Notes under the pieces: generated by a model
Databases searched by the model: none
Told to the model about the DNA's origin: nothing
What the model saw: the letters and a program-made list of their open reading frames with translations, nothing else
Part shown: one piece after another, positions 53,403-63,500 of the stretch
Layout of the letters: the number at the start of each line of letters is the position of its first letter
How positions within the stretch are numbered: position 1 is the first letter of the stretch
Position numbers and translations under genes: made by a program
Assembly (NCBI RefSeq): GCF_014058685.1
Contig: NZ_CP059055.1
Location: forward strand, 1,488,001-1,552,000
Direction of reading: 5' to 3'
From: Lactobacillus johnsonii
GTDB lineage: Bacteria > Bacillota > Bacilli > Lactobacillales > Lactobacillaceae
Length of the DNA: 64,000 bases

Positions 53403-55429
53403 TATTCAATCTTCACAATAATTTCATTTTCATAAGCTTTATCATGAACAGCATTAATATTTTCATCAAAATTAAACTCTGCAGTATGCTTATTTTCAAG
53501 CTTAACTTTATGAGTAGCTCCCATCTTGAACCATTCATATTCTGAATCAATATGACCTAAATCAATGATTTGATTCTCTAAATCTTGCAAATCATCCACA
53601 ACTACTTTGGCTGTTGGCCCAAGCATCAACAAAATCAACCTATCTTCTGCATTTTCTCGAATCATTTGTTCTATTTGATCAATTTTTTGGTATGCATTCT
53701 TTGATGGAGCAAGAATTCTTTTAATTGATTTAGTATTAGTGAATAAATCATTTCCTACTCCTGAACGCGTTAGTGCTCCCTCTACGATTAGTAGATCACG
53801 ACCACTCCAAAGTTGTTTCAATTTATTAAAGTATGTAGCACTTTTACTTTTATCACCTAGATCAATATATGGTCTTGAAATAAAAGTTGACCCATACCAA
53901 TTACCAGTTTGTCCAATTTCTTTTAAGAAACTTTCATTATTTGGAAAGAAAGATGTTTTGTAGAATGATTGAGTAAAATCTTGATAACGCTCTGGTTTGG
54001 TAAACACATCAGGTAAACAAACCAATGTATTATTAAATTGGCCCCGCAAAATAATATCTTTTAGTCGATCGGCAAGTTCTGAATTATAGGTTTGATAGGG
54101 AATTGAGGCTCCTCTAATTAAATCAAATTCGCCATCCCCAAAGCGAATCACAGATTTATTATCTTGCAAAATCAAGTCTAATGATTCGTCCATATCTTTT
54201 ACTCTAATATTATATTTTGGAGCACTACTTTTTACTGTCTCTTTAATCGCTTCTACCATTTCATCAATTTGATTATCGCGAAAGACATGATAATTATCAT
54301 AATCCAAATTTTGAGACTGAGTTTGATCGAATGAAAAGATTGGAATATTTTTCTTCATAATTCTTTCAATTATTTCATCAGCTTTAGGACCATAATTAAT
54401 ATCTAAATAAATATCTGCTTCATTTATTTCTCTATCCAAAGTTTTTCCTATAATAGTTGGAAAAAGTCTTACATTATCATATTGTGTTAATTTCAATAAA
54501 AGAAAAGCCATAGGCGTATACGCAGCAATATTGAATCTTATATTTGGCAATTTTTGAATCAACTGTTCAATATTCTGTACGTCCGCCATACGAGTAAGCA
54601 AAAATGCCTCTCCCTCAAAAGATGGATCTTTAATTTTACTCTTATCAAAACTACTATATTTAAAAATAATTTCCGACCATTCCAATCTTCTATAATGCCA
54701 CCATTTGTTTCGTAAACTAACTGTTGATACTAAGTTAAATGGCTTGTCTTCAGTAATAAAGTGGATTATTTTTGGTTTTTTAACTTTATCAAGAAATTGT
54801 GTAGTTTTTTGCAGATTTCCCCAAAAAGCTGCTTTTTCAAAACCAATTTGGTAATTATAAGATAAATCTAGTTCTTCAATTTTATCTTTAAATACTTCAT
54901 TAATGACAGTCTGATCACCATTTCGAAGATTAGGCCCTTTTGCTTTTTCTAAAAGGCTAGAAACTATGTTACTTTCCTTCCACTTTTTATTATTAATCAA
55001 TAACATTCCCGAATTAAATTCTGCAGGAACTTGATAGTCACGCACACCACAAACCCATTTATTTTCTAAATCAATATTAAATAATTCATCTAAATTGGCA
55101 TTCACAACTATATCACAATCTAAATATAGTACTTTATCTTCTTTAATTAATTCAGGAATTAGTATTCTCGCAAAAGCAATATTTTTAATTCCTTTAAAAG
55201 AAGAATTAACGTCATTTAAATATGCCTGATCAATTTTTTTATCTACAATTTGTGACCCTATTTGACTGAGATATTGATTCAAATTAATGAACCATTCGTG
55301 TGGAATATCAGGATTGATAACATAGATTTTTACTTTCTGATTATGATAAATAATTGATTTAACTGTTGTTTCAATTTTATCTAAGAATCCATAATCACCA
55401 TTTAATACTATCGTTTTCAAACTTATCAC
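53402..55429 (-). CDS. Three-domain glycosyltransferase (GT8 - GtfB-like - GT-D/DUF1792), copy 2
   Basis: 675 residues, the same architecture as the downstream copy: GT8 with DxD in LYLDCDIVVN, middle YLDINYGPKADE, GT-D with VIRFGDGEFDLIRG. The last 150 residues are nearly identical to copy 1, while the GT8 and first part of GT-D differ more, suggesting different donor or acceptor choice with recombination at the 3' end. It is first in the operon; promoter presumably in 55430-55630, where I see no gene. Confidence 0.85.
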   Translation of the reverse strand: MISLKTIVLNGDYGFLDKIETTVKSIIYHNQKVKIYVINPDIPHEWFINLNQYLSQIGSQIVDKKIDQAYLNDVNSSFKGIKNIAFARILIPELIKEDKVLYLDCDIVVNANLDELFNIDLENKWVCGVRDYQVPAEFNSGMLLINNKKWKESNIVSSLLEKAKGPNLRNGDQTVINEVFKDKIEELDLSYNYQIGFEKAAFWGNLQKTTQFLDKVKKPKIIHFITEDKPFNLVSTVSLRNKWWHYRRLEWSEIIFKYSSFDKSKIKDPSFEGEAFLLTRMADVQNIEQLIQKLPNIRFNIAAYTPMAFLLLKLTQYDNVRLFPTIIGKTLDREINEADIYLDINYGPKADEIIERIMKKNIPIFSFDQTQSQNLDYDNYHVFRDNQIDEMVEAIKETVKSSAPKYNIRVKDMDESLDLILQDNKSVIRFGDGEFDLIRGASIPYQTYNSELADRLKDIILRGQFNNTLVCLPDVFTKPERYQDFTQSFYKTSFFPNNESFLKEIGQTGNWYGSTFISRPYIDLGDKSKSATYFNKLKQLWSGRDLLIVEGALTRSGVGNDLFTNTKSIKRILAPSKNAYQKIDQIEQMIRENAEDRLILLMLGPTAKVVVDDLQDLENQIIDLGHIDSEYEWFKMGATHKVKLENKHTAEFNFDENINAVHDKAYENEIIVKIE

Positions 55430-55630
55430 TCATTTCTATTAATATTTAAACATCTAACTTTCACGAATCGCATAATATATTATCTACTAAAAATACATTA
55501 TATAACACTTATATTCTATTTATCTATAAGTATCTAATACACTTACAAATTGTTTTGAGATTGTAGATAAACAAATTAAACGTACTACGCTATAGTTAAG
55601 TGCAAAATCAAAGATAACACTATATAAAAG

Positions 55631-55670
55631 AAAAGGAATCAAATAGATAACTTATACCTACTTGATTCCT
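55631..55670 (-). terminator. Terminator after the decaying third glycosyltransferase
   Basis: GGAATCAA-A-TAG / CTA-C-TTGATTCC with TTTTCTTTT on the minus strand. Confidence 0.6.
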
Positions 55671-55682
55671 CATTAAGAACTT

Positions 55683-57462
55683 TTATTTCTTATTTATTTT
55701 CATAATTATTTCTTTTTGGTACTGAGGATTATCTTCTTCATTCAGATTTTTATCCACAGATTCTGCCATATGTTTATTTTTACCAATCGATACTACATAT
55801 TTAGCATCCATCTTAAACCATTCATATTTTGTATCAATATGCCCAATGTCAAGGATCTGATTATCTAAATCTTGTAAATCATTGACAATTACTTTGGCTG
55901 TAGGTCCTAACATTAATAAAATCAACTTATTCTGAGCATTATTTCTAATCGCTTCTTCAATTTCATGTACTTCATCGTAAGCATCTTCAGCAGGACAAAT
56001 TATACGCTGAATTGATCTTACATTTTCAAAAAGATCATTGCCTACTCCTGAACGAGTATATTCCCCTTCCACAATCAAAATATCCTTATTCTGCCAAATT
56101 TTCCTAAGTTTATGGAAATAATGTTGACTTTTACTCTTATCCTTGAAACTCATATACATTCTAGACATAAATGTCGAGCCATATGAATACTTCGTCTTTT
56201 CAATTTCTTTAAAAAAGTCACTAAATCTCGGTAACACTCCTACAGCATAATAACCACGCATTTCATTATATCTGTCTAAATTAGTAAAGATATCCGGTAA
56301 ACAAGTTAATACCCTTGGATTATGGTTATTTAGAATACTATCTTTTAATATCTTCGCTAACTCTGGATTAAAATGTTGATAAATAATGTCTTCACCATAT
56401 ATCAAGTCTAGTTCACCATCTCCAATTCGCACCACAGATTTCTTATTTTCAATTATTTCATCTAAAGTTTCATCAATTGATTTAACTGAAATATCAAAAA
56501 TATCATCAAAAGACTTCTTAGAACTATTAGCTGGTAATTTATTAACTTGTTTTATCATCTCATCCATACTGTCAGCTACGTAATAATTATTACTCTGTTC
56601 ATGATATTGAGTATCCCTAAAAGCAAAAGTAGGAATATCCAGCAATTTCAATACAGTTTCGAAATGGACATTCTTATTGCCATAGCCAATATCAAAACAA
56701 AGATCTGTTTTTTCGATAATTGACTTTAATTGGTAATTTAAAATTTGAGGATAAAGGGTTGCATTCCCATTTTGCGTTAAAATGTCTAAACCTGTATATA
56801 ATGCCCGTCCCGAAACAATATTAAAATGAATATTTGGTAAGCGCCTGATTAAGTTCTTGTGCGCCATGATTTTCTGCGTAATTCAAAAAAATAATAGCTT
56901 CTTTATCAAATTTATTTTCAAGTCTGTTAGAAGTTAGATGATTGATTACTTCTGACCATTCACTACTATGATAATTCCACCACTTTTTACTTAAGTTTTT
57001 AGATGAACTTTCTCTAATTAGCCTACTATCACTAGCATATTAAATAATTGCAGGCCTCTCAACAGTGTCTACATAATACAGATATGAATTTGTTAATTCA
57101 AAATTAGGATCTCCAAATCCAATTTGATAATTGTAAATTTCAGGCAACTTTCCAATATTGATACCAAACCCATCATTAATCATAGCTTGCTCATAAACTA
57201 GACCATAATTTTTGCTTAGTTCTAAAAATTGATTACCAATATTGTTATTGCGCCAGTAGATATTATTTATAAGCATAACACCCATATTAAACTTATCGGG
57301 ATGTACAAAATCAATTATTGCATACAAAGGCTTATCTTCTACATCAATTGCAAATAGATCATCTAAATTTTGATCAATAATTGTATTGTTACCTAAGTAA
57401 AGCACTTCATCTTCATCTACTAGCTCAGGAATTAAAAATTTGCCATATAAAAGCAAAAACAC
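55683..57462 (-). pseudogene. Third three-domain glycosyltransferase, decayed
   Basis: Homologous to copies 1 and 2 from YGKFLIPEL (57448) to the end, but (i) the first ~90 codons are gone, (ii) the GT8 DxD site reads LGNNTIID, (iii) an in-frame TAA stands at 57040-57042 where the paralogues have IHFTE, and (iv) a frameshift near 56860 separates NYAENHGAQ from NLIRRLPNIHFNIV. The C-terminal ORF 55683-56867 (394 codons: GtfB-like and GT-D with VVRIGDGELDLIYG) is still open and could be made from an internal ATG. Confidence 0.85.
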
Positions 57463-57503
57463 TGATATATCAACGTTTATTTAACGATGATTATCAGTGT
57501 TTT
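57455..57503 (-). terminator. Terminator of the serine-rich adhesin gene
   Basis: AAAACACTGATA / TATCAGTGTTTT with an inner CGTT/AACG arm; T5 on the minus strand. Confidence 0.7.
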
Positions 57504-57518
57504 CTTCATTTTAAATAC

Positions 57519-60500
57519 CTATTTTTTATTATTTTTTCTGGATCTTAACCCTAATAATGCTCCCAAGCTAGCTGCAATTATTCCTAACAAACTGGAATTA
57601 TTTTTAGTACCCGTTTGTGGAAGCTTCTGGTTACGAGGCCGCTTTGCCATTCTATTAGTCTTATTTACTTTAATTATTCCAATTGATTCGGAATTTCTTC
57701 TATTTGAAGATAGACGCTTTTCGCTAGCAATAGGTGTAACTGAGTTTGCTTGTCCTGTTTCACTTCTTAGTGAATTTGCAGGAATTTCAGAAGGTATCAA
57801 ACTTTGAGAAGCTGAAACATTCGAGGTACTTAAGCTTTCACTAGTATTTGTTGAACGCATAGATTTAGAAGTAATAGAAGTAGAGAAACTAGTGGATTCA
57901 GAGACTCTTTCGCTCATGCTTACCGAGTTAGATAAGCTCTCACTCATCGATACTGAGTTGTTCATGCTTTCACTCATTGAGACCGAATTACTTAAACTTT
58001 CGCTCATCGATACTGAGTTGCTTAAGCTTTCACTCATGCTTACTGAGTTGCTCATACTCTCACTCATTGAGACCGAGTTGCTCATGCTTTCGCTCATTGA
58101 TACTGAATTGCTTAAGCTTTCACTCATGCTTACTGAGTTAGATAAGCTCTCGCTCATCGATACTGAGTTGCTCAGACTTTCACTCATTGACACTGAGTTG
58201 CTTAGGCTTTCGCTCATTGACACTGAGTTACTCATGCTTTCACTCATCGATACTGAGTTGCTTAGGCTTTCACTCATGCTTACTGAGTTACTTAAGCTTT
58301 CACTCATGCTTACTGAGTTACTCATGCTTTCACTCATGCTTACTGAGTTAGACAAGCTCTCACTCATTGATACTGAGTTGCTTAAGCTTTCACTCATGCT
58401 TACTGAGTTACTCAAACTCTCGCTCATTGATACTGAGTTACTCATGCTTTCGCTCATTGATACTGAGTTGCTTAAGCTTTCACTCATGCTTACTGAGTTA
58501 CTCAAACTCTCGCTCATTGATACGGAGTTACTCATGCTTTCGCTCATTGATACTGAGTTGCTTAGGCTTTCGCTCATGCTTACTGAGTTACTCATGCTTT
58601 CACTCATGCTTACTGAGTTGCTTAAGCTTTCACTCATTGATACGGAGTTGCTTAGGCTTTCACTCATGCTTACTGAGTTACTCAAGCTCTCACTCATGTT
58701 TACTGAGTTACTCAAACTTTCGCTCATGCTTACTGAGTTACTTAAGCTTTCGCTCATTGATACTGAGTTGCTTAGGCTTTCACTCATGCTTACTGAGTTA
58801 CTTAAACTTTCGCTCATTGACACTGAGTTGCTTAAGCTTTCACTCATCGACACTGAGTTGCTCATACTCTCGCTCATTGATACCGAGTTGCTTAAACTTT
58901 CACTCATGCTTACTGAGTTGCTCATGCTTCCACTCATCGATACTGAGTTACTTAGGCTTTCACTCATTGACAATGAGTTGCTTAAGCTTTCACTCATCGA
59001 TACGGAGTTGCTTAGGCTTTCGCTCATGCTTACTGAGTTACTCATGCTTTCACTCATTGACACTGAGTTGCTTAGGCTTTCGCTCATGCTTACTGAGTTA
59101 CTCATGCTTTCACTCATGCTTACTGAGTTGCTTAAGCTTTCACTCATGCTTACTGAGTTGCTTAGGCTTTCACTCATGCTTACTGAGTTACTCAAGCTCT
59201 CACTCATTGATACTGAGTTACTCAAACTTTCGCTCATGCTTACTGAGTTGCTTAGGCTTTCACTCATGCTTACTGAGTTACTTAAACTTTCGCTCATTGA
59301 TACCGAGTTGCTTAAACTTCCACTCATCGATACTGAGCTACTCAAACTTTCGCTCATTGATACCGAGTTACTTAAACTCTCACTCATTGAGACAGAGTCG
59401 CTTAAGCTTTCGCTCATTGACACTGAGTTGCTTAGACTTTCACTCATCGATACCGAGTTGCTCATACTCTCGCTCATTGAGACCGAGTTGCTTAAGCTCT
59501 CACTCATGTTTACTGAGTTACTCAAACTTTCGCTCATACTTACTGAGTTGCTCATGCTTTCACTCATTGATACTGAGTTACTTATGCTCTCGCTCATTGA
59601 TACTGAGTTACTCAGGCTCTCACTCATGCTTACTGAGTTACTTATGCTTTCACTCATCGATACTGAGTTGCTCAAGCTCTCACTCATTGACACTGAGTTA
59701 CTTAAGCTTTCACTCATGCTTACTGAGTTGCTTAGGCTTTCGCTCATTGACACTGAGTTACTCATGCTTTCACTCATCGATACGGAGTTACTTAGGTTTT
59801 CACTCATGCTTACTGAGTTGCTTAGACTTTCACTCATGCTTACTGAGTTACTTAGGCTTTCGCTCATGCTTACTGAGTTACTCATGCTTTCACTCATTGA
59901 CACTGAGTTGCTTAGGCTTTCGCTCATGCTTACTGAGTTGCTTAAGCCTTCACTCATTGATACGGAGTTGCTTAGGCTTTCACTCATGCTTACTGAGTTA
60001 CTCAAGCTCTCACTCATTGATACTGAGTTACTTAAGCTTTCGCTCATTGATACTGAGTTGCTTAGGCTTTCACTCATGCTTACTGAGTTACTTAAACTTT
60101 CGCTCATTGATACCGAGTTGCTTAAACTTTCACTCATGCTTACTGAGTTACTCAAACTCTCGCTCATTGATACTGAGTTAGATAAGCTCTCGCTCATTGA
60201 TACTGAGTTACTTAAGCTTTCACTCATGCTTACTGAGTTGCTTAGACTTTCACTCATCGATACTGAGTTGCTCAAGCTCTCACTCATTGACACTGAGTTA
60301 CTCAAACTCTCACTCATGCTTACTGAGTTAGATAAGCTCTCGCTCATCGATACTGCGTTGCTTAGGCTGTTGCTCATGCTTTCGCTATGAGATATTACTA
60401 TACTCTCACTTTGTGAAGCACTAATACTTGCCGTATCTATTTTACGTAAGTAAACAGTAAATTTATTAGGACCATCTCCTAATGATCCATATACATATTT

Positions 60501-63500
60501 ACTTAAGTCACTTATAGATACACCATCTGGTGGAGTTAATACTTGACCAGTTTGGTTATCGACAACTTTCTCAAGAATATATCCTTCACTTTCTAACCCC
60601 TCTAATGTCGCAGTAGCATCTGAAAAAATAATTGTTCCTTCAGCAGGTCCTTGGAAATTATTCGTAGCTTGCGTAAGTGTAATTGGATTTGAAGGATTAG
60701 TATCATTAATAAATTCAAGTGTAGCAGTTCTTGTATTAGTAGAATCACTTGAGTTGGTAACATCTCCATTAACACCATAGGCAATACCAGCTTTCCAAGT
60801 ATTCCAATCGATAGTATTTGGTAAAGAAACTGTATCTCCTGTAACATTATTTGTAATAGTCATAACCGGGTGTGCTGTATTTTGCAATGCTGCTTGTAAG
60901 GCTGTATTACTTGTAGCTGCACCCATATTAGGAGTATTTTCATAGTTATTCTTATCTACAGTAGGTGATTTATCAAGATCTTCCTGATATGACTTGATAT
61001 CATCTGGCATTGTAAAACCATTTGCACTTACTGTTAAAGGAATAATCAATCCCTTTAATCTAATTGAAGAGTCAGCAATTTTAACATGATAAACCATTTC
61101 AATTTCACCATTAGCTGTAGTGGTTTCTTCATGTGTTACTGTAACTGGCGAAGTCATTTGACTAACTTTATTTATTTCATTCTTCAAATAAACATTTGTA
61201 GGAGAACTTCCAGCAACTTCATTGCTTAATTCATTATTTACATACCATGCATAGATGCTCTTAATCCGGTCTTCCATCTGGCTGTCCGTAAGCCAAGTAT
61301 AAGTAAATTCTTTACTATTCCCTACAGTAATCGCAATATCAAAATTAGAGCCCGTATTAGCTTCAGAAGTAGCTGCTCCACTAGTAGCAATCTTAAAGCC
61401 TATAGCATTGGCCCAATTAGTATTTATGGAGACACTATTATTTGGTCCCCATACCCTATTGTTATTATAAAAAATACCTGCTGTAGTAGTATTGTTACAA
61501 TCAAGATATTGCTTGTCATAGACATATTGCCCTTGAATGTGAAGGCCACTAGCGTAATGTTGTCCATTTATTGTCACATCATTGGTAGGAGTATAAGCAA
61601 ATAAAGTTCCATTTTTAGATTCATCATCAGTATATTGATAAACATAAACTTTTCCTAAATTAGTGGTATTATCACTACCTTGATTAATACTAATGGATGG
61701 TTGTTGGGACTGTGGATTTCCCCATCTTAATATCGGATTAAGAGTTAACTTATTATTACCACTGGTATAAGCTGCAGCTTCTGAATTAAAAACTATTCTA
61801 TAGTACGTACCCATATTATATGCAGTAGCTATTTGAACTCCATTAGGAGTCATTAAGGGGAGATTAGCTGCTAATTTACTATCATAATTTTCAATATTCC
61901 CATTACTATCGGGTAGTCCCAAATGGACGTCAATATATTGACCATCTTGCAAAGTTTGTTTTGGAGTAATTGAAAAGGCGAGCTGTTCATACCCAGCATC
62001 GCTACTGGTTTCTCCAGCAACTGGTGTCACTTTAATATTACTGATGGTATAGGCAGTAGTCGGTAATTGCTCTTTCCCTACCTGTATTGTATAAGTAACA
62101 CTTCCACTACTATTAGCAGCTTGGTTACTTGGATCAGTCCAATTAACAGTTTGTGGGCTTTTTACAACAGTGACCGCTCCATCACTTGTATTAAAAGTAT
62201 ACGTTCCATAAGTTGTATTAGAATAGTTAGAAACTTCTGCCACCAAAGGCGCAGTTGCATTTGAATAGGTATGACTACCACCGGTTTGACCATTAAAGTT
62301 TGGACTCAGTTTAACTGATCCCATTACTGAATTTGTTGTAAAGTTAGGCGTCGTCCCAGTTAATGATACTTCAAAGAGTTGCTCTCCATTTGGTCCATAA
62401 TTGCCTAACTCTTTAACTGATGCCGTACCAGAATATCCACTAGTGTTAAAGCTGAAGTCATCTGTAGTAGCTGTAAATCCATCGGGTATCATTACAATAA
62501 ATTTAGGATTTTGAACTGTAGATTCCCCAGTTGTTGATAAACGAAAACTATAAGTTGGAACTGAATCTCCACTATACGTTTTTCCATTTGCATCAAGAAT
62601 TGCAGTACCAGTAAACGTAGGAATCAAATTTGTATTAATCGCATAGTTAATATGTGAACTGAAGCCACTTTTTACCACAGCTATATTCTGTCCATTAGCT
62701 ACAAAAGTATAAGTACCAGCAGTTGGTGTCGCATCACTTGCAAGTTCTGAAACTATTGGAACCCCATTGTTTCCATAGCTATAGGTTCCTGTCTGAGTTG
62801 GATCTAGTGTTAACTTAAATTGTCCACCAAAGTTCCGTGCCGCATTCCAGCCAGGATTAAAGTCTAACTGGATTTTAAACAACTGCTCTCCATTTGGTCC
62901 GACTTTTCCTAAATCTTCAATTGAATAGTTACTTGTCGAATATTGATTAGATCCATTAAATACTCCGCCAAAATAATTGCCAACATCTTTATTTATTAAG
63001 TTAAAATCAGTTACACTCGATGTAAACCCTTTAGGAATCATCACAACAAATTGTGGATTATTAACGGTAGAATCACCAACTGTAGAAAGACGAACAGAAA
63101 GGGCAGGTATTTGTGACTGTGGTGTATTACTAGTGTAGTTGATACTATTACCAGAAACAAAAATACCAGATGAATTTAAATTACCGAAAGAAGCAACTCC
63201 TGTAAATTGAGGTAATTCTACAGTTTTGTTAAGAATATAATTAATCGAGCCTTGTTGATTATTAATCCCAGTAGAGTTTTTAACAACCTCAATTGCTTGC
63301 CCATTTACATTAAAAGTATATGAGCCACCTCCATAGGCACTTGTCCCATTTGCTACTGCATAGTTGGATACTTCAGAAACAAACGGAACGCCGTATACAT
63401 TATATGAAACTACACCCTTTGCATTTGCATCTAAGGTTAATTTGACTTGACCACCAAAGTTATTTCCCCAAGTTGGTGTTGCACCAGTTAAGGTGATCAT

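Noticed and set aside
57892-60390. Open frames of 832 and 604 codons antisense to the adhesin repeats
   Set aside because: They arise because the 30-bp repeat has no stops in those frames; the products are Leu/Ser low-complexity, with no ribosome site and no family.
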